A DNA stretch of 64,000 bases from Bosea sp. PAMC 26642 (GTDB lineage: Bacteria; Pseudomonadota; Alphaproteobacteria; Rhizobiales; Beijerinckiaceae). Positions 9,609 to 17,848 of the stretch are shown here, one piece after another (position 1 is the stretch's first letter; each line of letters opens with the position of its first letter). A program made the translations under genes and the position numbers. Under the pieces are notes generated by a model. It was not told where the DNA came from. It was given only the letters and a program-made list of their open reading frames with translations, and ran no database searches. The stretch covers positions 3,224,001-3,288,000 of the forward strand of contig NZ_CP014301.1 in the NCBI RefSeq assembly GCF_001562255.1, read 5' to 3'.

Positions 9609-10568
9609 ATGAGCTATGCAGAAAGCAAAGTTTCGTCGCGGCCCGAGTTCCCAACCAAATTGCTTGCCTCCACGCCGCCCCAGGCGAAACTCTTCAAGCA
9701 CTCGGCCGATTTCACGCCGCGCTACTGGGTGTTTTCGCTGCCGGCGGTGCTGATCGTCGCGGCGGTGATCGTGTTCCCGTGGCTGTTCACGCTCTACATG
9801 TCGACGCAGGACTGGAAGATCGGCGGCGGCCCGGAATTCGTCGGGCTTCAGAATTTCGCCGAACTCTTCCGCGATGCGCGCTTCATCGAGTCGATGGGGC
9901 ACACCTTGTATTTCACCGTGCTGGCGGTGGTGCTGCCGATCCTCTTCGGAACGGCGGCAGCGCTCGTCTTCCACCGTGAGTTTCCGTTTCGCGGCATCCT
10001 GCGTGCCGTCTTCGTGATGCCGATGATGGCGACGCCGGTCGCGGTCTCGCTGGTCTGGACGATGATGTTCCATCCGCAGCTCGGCGTGCTGAACTATCTG
10101 CTCTCGCTCGTCGGCATCGGCCCGCAGAACTGGGTCTACGATCCCGGCACAGTGATCCCGACGCTGGTCATGGTCGAGGTCTGGCACTGGACGCCGCTGG
10201 TCATGCTGATCGTGTTGGGTGGCCTCGCGGGCCTGCCGCGCGAGCCCTATGAATCCGCCCTGATCGACGGCGCCAGCGACTGGGCGATGTTCCGCCACAT
10301 CACGCTGCCGCTGGTCTGGCCGTTCATCATGGTGGCAATCGTGATCCGCACCATCGATGCGCTGAAGGCCCTCGACACGATCTTCGTGATCACCCAGGGC
10401 GGGCCCGGCACGGCCTCGGAGATGCTCAACATCTTCCTCTATCTGCAGGCCTTCCAGTTCTACAAGATCGGCTACGCCTCGGCCGTCGTGGTGATCTTCT
10501 TCGTCATCGTCATCATGCTCTCGCTGCTGCTGCTCTATGCGCGCCAGAAGTCGAAGTGGAACGCGTGA
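9609..10568 (+). CDS. ABC transporter permease, sugar type (MalF/UgpA class)
   Basis: A 319-residue permease with six predicted membrane segments and the cytoplasmic EAA-type loop ESALIDGASDWAMFRHITLPL, where the ATPase docks. It overlaps the preceding oxidase stop (ATGA) and the following permease by one base. A 50-residue soluble N-terminal extension precedes the first membrane segment. Neither a binding protein nor an ATPase is adjacent; the minus-strand binding protein at 811-2148 is the likely partner, and the ATPase must come from elsewhere. Confidence 0.88.
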   Translation: MSYAESKVSSRPEFPTKLLASTPPQAKLFKHSADFTPRYWVFSLPAVLIVAAVIVFPWLFTLYMSTQDWKIGGGPEFVGLQNFAELFRDARFIESMGHTLYFTVLAVVLPILFGTAAALVFHREFPFRGILRAVFVMPMMATPVAVSLVWTMMFHPQLGVLNYLLSLVGIGPQNWVYDPGTVIPTLVMVEVWHWTPLVMLIVLGGLAGLPREPYESALIDGASDWAMFRHITLPLVWPFIMVAIVIRTIDALKALDTIFVITQGGPGTASEMLNIFLYLQAFQFYKIGYASAVVVIFFVIVIMLSLLLLYARQKSKWNA

Positions 10569-11386
10569 TGAAGCGCCTCGCCACAAAGCTCGGCTTCTAC
10601 GCCTCCGTCTTCGTGCTGGTCTCGCCGGCTGTGCTGGTCTTCCTCTGGATGATCTCGCTGTCGTTCAAGAACGAGCTCGACAACACCGCCTTTCCACCGG
10701 TCTTCATCCCGAATCCGCCGACGCTGAAGAACTATGTCGACGTCTTCGCGCAGAACAACTTTGCCCTGTATCTCTGGAATTCGATCCTGGTTACCGGCGG
10801 GGCGGTGCTGATCGGCCTGCTGGTGGGCGTGCCGGCCGGCTACGGGATCGCGCGCGGCAAAGCGACGAAGTTCGCCATCCTGATCCTGGTCGCCCGCATG
10901 ACGCCGGCTTTGTCCTATCTGATCCCGCTCTTCCTGCTGTTCCAGATGACCGGGCTGGTCGGCACCATCACGGCGCTGGTCATCACCCATCTCGTCATCA
11001 CGATCCCGATCATCGTCTGGATCATGATCGGATATTTCGAGAATATCCCGATGGAACTTGAGGATGCGGCGCGCATCGACGGCGCGAGTTCCTTGCAGGC
11101 CTTCCGTCACGTGGCGCTGCCGCTGGCCATGCCCGGCGTCACCGTCGGCGGCATCCTCGCCTTCATCTTCTCCTGGAACAACTTCATCTTCTCGGTCGTG
11201 CTCGGCGGCAAGAACAGCCGCACGCTGCCTTCGGCCGTCTACAACTCGCTGACTTTCGAGCAAATCTCGTGGGGCCCGCTGGCAGCTGCGGCGCTGTTGG
11301 TGACCCTGCCGGTGCTGCTGGTGACGGTTCTGGCGCAGCGCCAAATCGTCGCCGGGCTCTCGGCGGGAGGGCTCAAGGATGGGTGA
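10568..11386 (+). CDS. ABC transporter permease, sugar type (MalG/UgpE class)
   Basis: A 272-residue inner-membrane partner of the upstream MalF-class permease. It has six membrane segments, the EAA loop LEDAARIDGASSLQAFRHVALP and the usual C-terminal QRQIVAGLSAGGLKG-like end. The ATG at 10568 overlaps the upstream stop codon; a GTG 12 nt earlier is also in frame. It ends the plus-strand run that began at 2449. The 220 bp after it are unusually AT-rich with no gene seen. Confidence 0.88.
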   Translation: MKRLATKLGFYASVFVLVSPAVLVFLWMISLSFKNELDNTAFPPVFIPNPPTLKNYVDVFAQNNFALYLWNSILVTGGAVLIGLLVGVPAGYGIARGKATKFAILILVARMTPALSYLIPLFLLFQMTGLVGTITALVITHLVITIPIIVWIMIGYFENIPMELEDAARIDGASSLQAFRHVALPLAMPGVTVGGILAFIFSWNNFIFSVVLGGKNSRTLPSAVYNSLTFEQISWGPLAAAALLVTLPVLLVTVLAQRQIVAGLSAGGLKDG

Positions 11387-11608
11387 AAACCATCCTATGA
11401 GGCAGGATAGTGCTGATGAGAGTTTTTAAATCTGCATTGGATCATTTCTGTATATGTTCTCGGCAGCAGCAGATACGAGGTCGCGTTTGTTGATCGCGGT
11501 CACAATAAAATTGGTCGCAACATCATTATCGAAATCAAAAAAGACAATCACAGTTCGTGATTGATTGAAAATTAATCTGATGTGATTTCGATTGCGATGA
11601 CCTCGACA
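11387..11608. other. AT-rich spacer between convergent modules
   Basis: The base composition drops sharply relative to the flanks. There is a 6-bp stem (GGATGG/CCATCC) across the permease stop codon. No open frame with family resemblance was seen. It marks the join between the Liv/sugar module and the GntR module and may be an insertion scar. Confidence 0.4.
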
Positions 11609-12379
11609 TCAGGCAGTCGCAACGAAGCGAAGCTCGATGACCTTGTCTTCAAAGCTAACACGGGTCGTGCAGGCAGTCGGAATCGGTATGACGCCGCACA
11701 AGCTCCCGGTCGTGATGATTTGTCCCCGCTGCAGATCCCGCATGTAAGGCGCATGTCCATTGACATAAGCGGTCAGCGGGATCATCGGCACATTCTGCGG
11801 GTGCTTTCCTTGGCCGGAAAATACGCGGATCCCATCGATGTCAACGTGAAGCTCGGGGAGCGCGGCTGTCATGAAAAGCTGATTGTCGACCTCCGGACCA
11901 AGGACGTATCCGTCGTTCGCGAGGCCGTCAGCCAAGAATAGCGCATAGGGTGCGATCGATCCGTTCTGCAGGCGGGACCCGCAGATTTCAAGGCCCAGAT
12001 AAACGCCTGCGGCCGCCTCCATGATTTCCGAGTCTTGATAGGAATGTCCCGCTATGAGCGGCAGCGACTTTCCCAACACCATTCCTAATTCAACTTCCAG
12101 CAACAGCCCTTGGCGCCAAGGAAATTCTGTCGGACCTGATGCGAGGACGACTGGATAGAGCGGGGCGGAGCTGGGTTGTCCATCGCGGGTTGAGCCGAGC
12201 TTCCAACCCTTGGGCGGATCCGCGTCGAGTTGCTCGAGCACTTGGTATTGCACTGCCACCGCGTCGGCCACATCTGCCAGCTGACCAACGTCGTCAGGCA
12301 GATCCCTTCGTCCCGTCGAACGGGCCCTGGCTAGAATAGTCGCCAAGTAGCCCGTGCCGGGCACTGTCATGGAGGTCAT
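11609..12379 (-). CDS. 2-keto-4-pentenoate hydratase-like protein (FAH superfamily)
   Basis: A 256-residue member of the MhpD-like branch of the fumarylacetoacetate-hydrolase superfamily, which hydrates or decarboxylates 2-oxo-alkenoates using Mg2+. Visible hallmarks are GWKLG near residue 55, the acidic metal site region EVELGMVLG and ICGSRLQN, and LADGLANDGYVLG. The start at 12379 follows GGAG at a good distance. It is divergent from the SDR at 12534, and the GntR-type palindrome at 12480 lies between them, so both may be controlled together. It could supply a hydration or retro-aldol step after ring or chain oxidation. Confidence 0.75.
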   Translation of the reverse strand: MTSMTVPGTGYLATILARARSTGRRDLPDDVGQLADVADAVAVQYQVLEQLDADPPKGWKLGSTRDGQPSSAPLYPVVLASGPTEFPWRQGLLLEVELGMVLGKSLPLIAGHSYQDSEIMEAAAGVYLGLEICGSRLQNGSIAPYALFLADGLANDGYVLGPEVDNQLFMTAALPELHVDIDGIRVFSGQGKHPQNVPMIPLTAYVNGHAPYMRDLQRGQIITTGSLCGVIPIPTACTTRVSFEDKVIELRFVATA

Positions 12380-12479
12380 TGTCGTAACTCCCTGCTGGCG
12401 GCGCCGGTTTACCGCTCCATCTCCACGGGCTCGCCGGCTCACCTCATGAGCATCGCATTTCTATTGCTCCCAAAGTGGC

Positions 12480-12493
12480 GATTGTCTACAATC
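12480..12493. promoter_or_regulatory. GntR/FadR-type operator, site 1 (GATTGTCTACAATC)
   Basis: A 14-bp palindrome, perfect except for the two central bases, in the divergent spacer between the hydratase (11609-12379) and SDR (12534) genes. The same core is found at 14798 and 27725, with variants at 14673 and 17716. The shape fits FCD-domain GntR regulators, and such a gene lies at 16747-17553. Confidence 0.75.
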
Positions 12494-12533
12494 TTTTTAA
12501 CGGCGCCAATCGCCGCGCGAGGGAAGATGCGTA

Positions 12534-13289
12534 ATGACGACGGGTTCCTTTCACATCGACGGCTGGGCCGTCGTCACTGGGGCAGGGCGGGGTATTGGAG
12601 CTGGCATCGCGCAACGCCTATGCGAGCAGGGAGCGAAAGTCGTTATTGCAGATCTGGATTTCCAAGCTGCGGAAGCAGCCTGCGCGGCCTTGCGTGAACA
12701 GGGATATACGACAGAGGCCCGGCGGGTCGATGTAACGGAGGAAGCGTCGGTCGAAGCACTGGCCGACGCCGCTGTCCAACTCGGACCGCTCGTCGCTTGG
12801 GTGAACAACGCAGGCATGTCCCAGCGCGTAGCGCTCCTCGATCTGACGGTCGCCGATTGGGATCGCATGATGAGCGTCAACGGCCGCAGTGTCTTTCTGG
12901 GCACCCGCGCTGCCGCGCGGCGCATGCAGCCCGGCGGTGCGGTCGTAAATCTGGCCAGTATTTCGTCGTTTGTAGCTCTGCCCAGCCTCACGCATTACGG
13001 CGCGTCGAAAGGCGCGGTTGTCGCATTCACAAAGCATGCCGCGATTGACCTCGCGCCTTTCGGGATTCGGGTCAACGCCGTCGGGCCAGGGACGATCGAA
13101 AGCGCCATGACGCAAGCGCGACTGTCTGATCCAGAACAGCGGGCATGGTCCGAAAAACGAATTCCGGCAGGCCGTATCGGGCAGCCCCAGGATGTCGGAA
13201 GTGCCGTCGCCTTTCTCTGCAGCAACGCTGCATCCTACATCACCGGCGCCGTCCTCATGTGCGACGGCGGCTGGACAGCCTCAGCGTAG
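12534..13289 (+). CDS. SDR-family NAD(P)-dependent oxidoreductase (copy A)
   Basis: A 251-residue classical short-chain dehydrogenase. The nucleotide-binding TGAGRGIG is at residues 15-22, NNAG at 91-94, and the active site is Ser142, Tyr155 and Lys159. The start at 12534 follows GAGGGA at a normal distance. It opens the plus-strand run of the GntR module and is preceded by operator site 1. A degraded relative is recognisable at 35281-35605, sharing the stretch LVAWVN-AG and LDLTV. It would reversibly oxidise a hydroxyl group on the imported compound or an intermediate. Confidence 0.88.
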   Translation: MTTGSFHIDGWAVVTGAGRGIGAGIAQRLCEQGAKVVIADLDFQAAEAACAALREQGYTTEARRVDVTEEASVEALADAAVQLGPLVAWVNNAGMSQRVALLDLTVADWDRMMSVNGRSVFLGTRAAARRMQPGGAVVNLASISSFVALPSLTHYGASKGAVVAFTKHAAIDLAPFGIRVNAVGPGTIESAMTQARLSDPEQRAWSEKRIPAGRIGQPQDVGSAVAFLCSNAASYITGAVLMCDGGWTASA

Positions 13290-13325
13290 TCACTCGCCTT
13301 CCTCGGACTACGGAGCGAAACTTCG

Positions 13326-14051
13326 ATGGCAGTTGTTGAGAAGCCCTTGGTGGTGATATCTGGCGCGGCCAAAGGCATCGGCCGAGCTTGCGCCGAGGCC
13401 TTCATTGCCAATGGGTGGCACGTTGCGGCCTTCGACTTAGACCAAGAACGGCTCGATGAACTGCTCGCCGCGTCGCCAGTGAGCGCTGTGTCGGTATCTG
13501 CTGTCGATGTGACCGATCCGGCTTCGATCCGGCAGGCGACCTCAAAGCTTCCGGGATCTGCTCGTGCACTCATCAATGCAGCGGGCATCTATCCCATGTC
13601 AGCCCTGGCGACAGCGAGCGTCGAGCTCTATCGAAAGATATTCGACATCAACGTACTGGGTACGGTCCTTCTCAGCCAAGCGATCGCCGAAAACATGTCG
13701 GACGGCGGGGCGATCATCAATTTCGCATCTGTCAACGCGTTCATGGCGAAGCCGGAACAGCTGCTCTACAGCGCCGCCAAAGCGGCAGTGGTCAACCTGA
13801 CACGGAGCATGGCAGCGGAACTCGCTTCGCGGAATATTCGGGTAAACGGAGTTGCGCCCGGGCCGGTCGATACCGACGGCCTTCGTGCGATACCTGGCCG
13901 CCTGGAGCAGGTGGCGAGCCAAGTCCCCCTCGGCCGGACGGCGACACCCGCTGAAATCGCGGCCCTCGTCCTCTGGCTCGTCGATGGGCACGGCGCCCAG
14001 TTTATGACCGGCGAAACCGTAGTCAGCAGTGGCGGCCTTTTGATGCGCTGA
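13326..14051 (+). CDS. SDR-family NAD(P)-dependent oxidoreductase (copy B)
   Basis: A 241-residue short-chain dehydrogenase with SGAAKGIG at 12-19, NAAG at 84-87 and the catalytic set Ser135, Tyr148 and Lys152. It lies 36 nt after copy A, so the two probably share a transcript. Sequence outside the motifs differs clearly from copy A, so it is not a recent tandem duplicate and may act on a different intermediate. The C-terminal TGETVVSSGGLLMR replaces the more usual DGG end. Confidence 0.87.
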   Translation: MAVVEKPLVVISGAAKGIGRACAEAFIANGWHVAAFDLDQERLDELLAASPVSAVSVSAVDVTDPASIRQATSKLPGSARALINAAGIYPMSALATASVELYRKIFDINVLGTVLLSQAIAENMSDGGAIINFASVNAFMAKPEQLLYSAAKAAVVNLTRSMAAELASRNIRVNGVAPGPVDTDGLRAIPGRLEQVASQVPLGRTATPAEIAALVLWLVDGHGAQFMTGETVVSSGGLLMR

Positions 14052-14081
14052 TGGCGCACAAGCTACCAACAGGATTTTCCG

Positions 14082-14657
14082 ATGGACTTGCAGATCTCCG
14101 AATTGTCGCCGCTCGAATGCGAGCGGCTGATCAACAGCGTCGTTGTTCCACGCCCAATCGCTTGGGTGACGAGTCAGGATGGTAACGGTGTCCGAAATCT
14201 GGCGCCGTTCAGCTATTTCAATCTCGTCTCGGTGTCGCCCGCGCTTCTCGTGATTTCCTTTCGGGGCCCGAAGGACACCTTGAAGAACATCGAAGAGACC
14301 GGCGAGTTCGTCGTCAACATCGTCAGTAAAAGCCTGTCGCCGCAGATGGTCGCTTCATCGGAAGCGTTCCCGCCTGAGATCGACGAAATCACGGTCGCCG
14401 GCTTGGAAACCAGTCCGAGTCGCACCGTCTTGCCGCCGCGGCTTGCGCTGGCCAAGGCGGCGTTGGAATGCAAGCGCGTCCAAAGCATCGCGCTCGGGGA
14501 CGGCACACTGATCATTGGCGAAATCCTCCACGTCTTCATCGATGACGGAATATTGGAGAGTGGCCGCGTCAGCGTTACGGCCCTAGCCCCTGTCGGGCGG
14601 CTCGGCGGCGCGTTTTACACTTCGCCCGATCAGCCGTTCCGAGTCAACAAGCCCTAA
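14082..14657 (+). CDS. Flavin reductase-like FMN-binding protein (first copy)
   Basis: A 191-residue split-barrel flavoprotein of the flavin-reductase domain family. The opening RPIAWVTSQD and LAPFSYFNLVSVSPALLVISF stretch is typical of the DIM6/NtaB-like branch that binds FMN. It follows the second SDR by 30 nt. Such proteins may provide reduced FMN to a monooxygenase or act directly on an ester or acyl group. Its sequence is unlike the second flavin reductase at 14863, so their roles probably differ. Confidence 0.83.
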   Translation: MDLQISELSPLECERLINSVVVPRPIAWVTSQDGNGVRNLAPFSYFNLVSVSPALLVISFRGPKDTLKNIEETGEFVVNIVSKSLSPQMVASSEAFPPEIDEITVAGLETSPSRTVLPPRLALAKAALECKRVQSIALGDGTLIIGEILHVFIDDGILESGRVSVTALAPVGRLGGAFYTSPDQPFRVNKP

Positions 14658-14672
14658 TCAGCGCGCAAGCCA

Positions 14673-14690
14673 AGGATTGTGGACAATCCT
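14673..14690. promoter_or_regulatory. GntR/FadR-type operator, site 2
   Basis: AGGATTGTGGACAATCCT is an 18-bp palindrome with only the two central bases unpaired. It lies 125 bp upstream of site 3 in the same spacer, so the two could work together, for instance by looping. Confidence 0.65.
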
Positions 14691-14784
14691 CACAAGATAT
14701 TTATCTTGGCTACGATAACCGTCGTATTTTCAGAGAGTTAGTCCGAATTCTCGACGCGAACGGCCAAATCCGCATATAGATGAC

Positions 14785-14811
14785 TTGACATATTGAGGAT
14801 TGTCTACAATC
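14785..14811 (+). promoter_or_regulatory. Promoter with GntR/FadR-type operator, site 3
   Basis: TTGACA at 14785-14790 is a consensus -35 element. The operator GATTGTCTACAATC at 14798-14811 covers the space where the -10 would lie; TACAAT within it is only 14 nt from the -35, and AATCAT is at 17 nt. The overlap suggests repression by the GntR protein of the flavin-reductase/monooxygenase unit starting at 14863. Confidence 0.65.
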
Positions 14812-14862
14812 ATCACGCAAGCGATCTCGAAGGGTTCGCAACGAACTGCGCGGGAGGAAAAT

Positions 14863-15369
14863 ATGACGGACCTCATCCAGTCTGATTTTCTGGAAGCTAT
14901 GCGGCGACTTGCCTCGACGGTGAGCATCGTCACCTGTGCCGACGAGAGCGGATGGCACGGCATGGCGGCGACGGCCGTCACGTCCGTCTCGGTCGATCCA
15001 CCTTCCATACTGGTCTGCGTGAATGGCGCGGCATCCCTCAACCGTCCGCTGAAGACCAGCGGTCGATTCTGCCTCAACATGCTGAGCATCGGCCACACGG
15101 ATATCTCGCGCGCTTTCGGCGGCAAGCTCAAAGGGCAGGAGCGTTTCTCGATCGGCGACTGGGAAACAGACGGCAGCTCCGGGTTGCCTTACCTACCCGA
15201 CGCGCAGGCCAACCTTTTCTGCCTCACCGATCACGTCGTGCATTACGGCACCCATGACATTTTCATCGGCCGCGTCGAGTGCGTGCGCTTTGCCGAAGAG
15301 GTGTCCCCATTGGTTTACCAGAACGGACGTTACGCGGAGACACGCGAACTCGCTTCGCTTGCGATCTAG
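14863..15369 (+). CDS. Flavin reductase (second copy), likely partner of the monooxygenase
   Basis: A 168-residue NAD(P)H:FMN oxidoreductase of the HpaC/RutF-like class. The N-terminal FLEAMRRLASTVSIVTC and GWHGMAATAVTSVSVDPPSILVCVN are typical, with SLN at 66-68 and the late HYGTHDIFIGRVE. The start at 14863 follows GGGAGG. It lies 31 nt before a luciferase-like monooxygenase, the standard pairing in two-component flavin monooxygenases, and so should supply reduced FMN. A decayed fragment of a relative is present at 35150-35280. Confidence 0.88.
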   Translation: MTDLIQSDFLEAMRRLASTVSIVTCADESGWHGMAATAVTSVSVDPPSILVCVNGAASLNRPLKTSGRFCLNMLSIGHTDISRAFGGKLKGQERFSIGDWETDGSSGLPYLPDAQANLFCLTDHVVHYGTHDIFIGRVECVRFAEEVSPLVYQNGRYAETRELASLAI

Positions 15370-15400
15370 CGGCGCTCTCTCGGCAGTAAGGAGATCAACG

Positions 15401-16447
15401 ATGAAGCTACATGCCTTTCTACTCGGCCAAACGACCGAGCCGACAATCGATACCCGCGACATGTACCAGACCCTGATCGACGACACCCGGTTCGCGGAGG
15501 AGGTCGGGTTTGACGGCGCATGGTTTGCCGAACATCACTTTTCCAACTATGCGATGGTTCCGAATTCGCTGACGCTTCTGGCGGCATTGGCCCGGGAGAC
15601 CAAGCGCATTCGCCTGGGTACCAGCATCATTCTGCTGCCATTGCGAAATCCCGTTCTGGTCGCCGAAGAGCTGGCTATGGTCGATCAACTGTCGGATGGG
15701 CGGCTCGAGGCGGGATTCGGCCGAGGTTATCAGCCCTATGAGTTCGACCGGCTCGGTATTGATTTCAGCGAGGCTGGGCCGCGGCTGGTCGAGGGAATCG
15801 ATCTTTTGACCCATCTTTTCGCCAATCCCGATCAGCCATTCGAGGGGCGCCATTATAAAACTGGTTCGCTGACGATAACGCCCGCGCCGCGTCAGTTGCC
15901 CCATCCGCCATTTTGGATCGCGGCAGGCTCCGCCGAGTCTATGGGCTTTGCCCTGGAGCGCGGGCTGTCGATCGTCTGCAATGTCGGCAACAACGGGCCG
16001 GACCTGGCTTCGAAGCTGGTCGATACTTTCCACGCCGAGTGCCGGAAGCGCGAGATCGATCCGAAATCGGTACGCTTTGCCCTGCAAACTCATGGCTATC
16101 TGGTCGAGTCAAAGGACGAGGAAGACACGGTCGTTCGGTCGGGCGGCTTTCTTCATCGCGTCCAGGTCAGGCTACGCGAGCAGCGCCATCAAATCGTCCG
16201 CGGGATCAACGAGGCTTCCGGCCATGAGAAGGGCGAGCCGACCTATGCGGGTTGGTCAGCAGCAAGTCTGATCGGAGATCGGGAGCACATCGAGAGGCAG
16301 GCTGCCAGATTTGCCGGTCTCGGCATTTCCGACCTGTTCATCACGCTGCGTTTCGGCGAATTCAAGACGCCAGGCACTCGCCGTTCCATGCAGGCGATCA
16401 CGGAAGCGGTGAACACAACTAACGCCGAATTGAGAAAAGCCTCGTGA
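15401..16447 (+). CDS. LLM-class flavin-dependent monooxygenase
   Basis: A 348-residue bacterial-luciferase-like TIM-barrel oxygenase that would use reduced FMN and O2. Visible are WFAEHHFSNYAMVPNSLTLLAA near residue 45, the TKRIRLGTSIILLPLRNPVLVAEELAMVDQLSDGRLEAGFGRGYQ block and PFWIAAGS. The start at 15401 follows AAGGAG. Relatives cleave C-S, C-N or C-C bonds or hydroxylate small molecules. The upstream flavin reductase and the downstream four-base overlap (GTGA) with a small gene indicate one co-translated unit. Confidence 0.87.
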   Translation: MKLHAFLLGQTTEPTIDTRDMYQTLIDDTRFAEEVGFDGAWFAEHHFSNYAMVPNSLTLLAALARETKRIRLGTSIILLPLRNPVLVAEELAMVDQLSDGRLEAGFGRGYQPYEFDRLGIDFSEAGPRLVEGIDLLTHLFANPDQPFEGRHYKTGSLTITPAPRQLPHPPFWIAAGSAESMGFALERGLSIVCNVGNNGPDLASKLVDTFHAECRKREIDPKSVRFALQTHGYLVESKDEEDTVVRSGGFLHRVQVRLREQRHQIVRGINEASGHEKGEPTYAGWSAASLIGDREHIERQAARFAGLGISDLFITLRFGEFKTPGTRRSMQAITEAVNTTNAELRKAS

Positions 16448-16746
16448 TCGTGCGGGTATCGACTGGCGGAGTCGTAGCGATCGACGATCTCGATGATTTC
16501 GCGCGCTTTAAGGTTACGGTCGATGCGTCGTCGGATGCATGGGCCGATGTTTCCGGACGCGTGTCGGGAAAGGTCGATTTTGCCGATGCCCATACTGCCT
16601 GGGTTATGGTCTGTTTCCTTCGCGGGGCATCTGCAACGGCCGAGTGGCAGGACGGGCTATCGAAGATGATCGCGAAAGCCGCACCGCATGGTTGGGTCTC
16701 GGATGATGGATCGGCGATCAAGGCCCATGTCGAATGGAGTTCTTGA
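16444..16746 (+). CDS. Uncharacterised 100-residue protein, coupled to the monooxygenase
   Basis: The GTG start at 16444 overlaps the monooxygenase stop codon, a sign of translational coupling. The protein is acidic in its first half and has no signal peptide, membrane segment, cysteine pair or motif that I recognise. The sequence SVDASSDAW-like and AHTAWVMVCFLRG suggest an alpha/beta fold, but this is only an impression. It ends exactly where the convergent gntR gene ends. It could be an accessory or regulatory subunit of the oxygenase pair. Confidence 0.65.
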   Translation: MIVRVSTGGVVAIDDLDDFARFKVTVDASSDAWADVSGRVSGKVDFADAHTAWVMVCFLRGASATAEWQDGLSKMIAKAAPHGWVSDDGSAIKAHVEWSS

Positions 16747-17553
16747 TCAAGGCGATGCGCTCGCTTTCCTACGCGGGGCCGACTCTGCAGCCACCGCCTG
16801 ATCTGTTTCCAACCTCGCGGCAGCCTCGGTGAACATTCGCCACTGCGGATCTTTGGCGAGGTCGCTGCCGCTGACGAGCGCAATCAAGCGGCTGGCTCCC
16901 GTCGTCATCTTGTCATGCCATATAGTCTCGGCCGCCTTCAGGTCGCCGGCGGCGATGGCGTCGTAGAGGCCGACGACTTCCCTTTTCGCAGTGCCCGCGC
17001 GATCGGGGTACTCGATCCGAAGGAGGTTGATAAACCGCTGCAACTCCGAGCCAAGTTCACGGAAAAATGCCGATGCACGGCGTAATCCACTGGCTTCCAC
17101 GATCATGGCTTGGAATTCGAGGTCGTGGCGGACCATGTCCGCCTGGCTGCCTTTGACAGCAAATGCCACCGCCTTCTGAGCCATGTGCGCGAGCGGCTTG
17201 AGGCGACCGGATACAGGTGGTTTTCCATCTGCCAGAAGATGGCGAAGTGCCTGCGATCCAATCGCTGAGCGCAATTCGTAGATCTCAAGGATGCTGGGCG
17301 CATCGACTTCCGCAACGACAGCGCCGCGATTGGGGCGCACATCGACAAATCCCTCGCGGCTTAGGCGTCGCAAGGCTTCGCGGATCGGATGGCGAGAAAC
17401 GTTGAGTTGGGCGGCAAGATCCATTTCAACTAGCCGATCCCCCGGCTTGTAGAAGCCCGCAACGATGGCGTCCCGAATCTGCCCAGCGGCGTATTCGGAA
17501 CTTTCCATTGTTGTTTGCGGTGCGAGAACGTTGCGCCGGGTCGGCTTAAGCAC
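16747..17553 (-). CDS. GntR-family transcriptional regulator, FadR/FCD subfamily
   Basis: A 268-residue regulator with an N-terminal winged helix (DLAAQLNVSRHPIREALRRL, about residues 45-65) followed by a beta wing (GFVDVRPNRGAVV). The C-terminal FCD ligand-binding domain shows likely metal ligands in VRHDLEFQ and ETIWHDKM. The GTG start is chosen because GAGGAG lies just upstream; ATG at 17508 lacks such a site. It faces away from the importer operon, with operator site 4 between them, so autoregulation is likely. The five ATTGTCTACAAT-like palindromes make it the probable master regulator of this module. Confidence 0.88.
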   Translation of the reverse strand: MLKPTRRNVLAPQTTMESSEYAAGQIRDAIVAGFYKPGDRLVEMDLAAQLNVSRHPIREALRRLSREGFVDVRPNRGAVVAEVDAPSILEIYELRSAIGSQALRHLLADGKPPVSGRLKPLAHMAQKAVAFAVKGSQADMVRHDLEFQAMIVEASGLRRASAFFRELGSELQRFINLLRIEYPDRAGTAKREVVGLYDAIAAGDLKAAETIWHDKMTTGASRLIALVSGSDLAKDPQWRMFTEAAARLETDQAVAAESAPRRKASASP

Positions 17554-17700
17554 GGAGGCTCCTCAACTTTCGGCAGTCGGTTTCAGTCAAGTCGCCGCGA
17601 GGGCAAATCGCTGTTGCGGCGGACATTGCAGAGCTACCCGAATTGCTGATTGCCCGCAATCTTCGGCTTATGATTCCACGACGCCGCCATCAAAAAGGAG

Positions 17701-17729
17701 TTGACCGACGTTGTGGATTGTCTACAAAT
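17701..17729 (+). promoter_or_regulatory. Promoter with GntR/FadR-type operator, site 4
   Basis: TTGACC at 17701-17706 and ACAAAT at 17724-17729 are 17 nt apart. The operator core GATTGTCTACAAAT occupies 17716-17729, covering the -10 region. It lies between gntR and the importer operon and would block transcription of the importer when occupied. The rest of the 295-bp spacer (17554-17848) holds no recognised gene. Confidence 0.65.
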
Positions 17730-17848
17730 TTGAGATCGCCAGTGCGTAGACACGAGCCCGTAAGGGCAGGCAATGAGGAAGCCCGAATGAAACATCGGCC
17801 AGCAGATACATCGTGCAGCGGACAGCCGCGCGCCGGGGCGGTTTGCAC

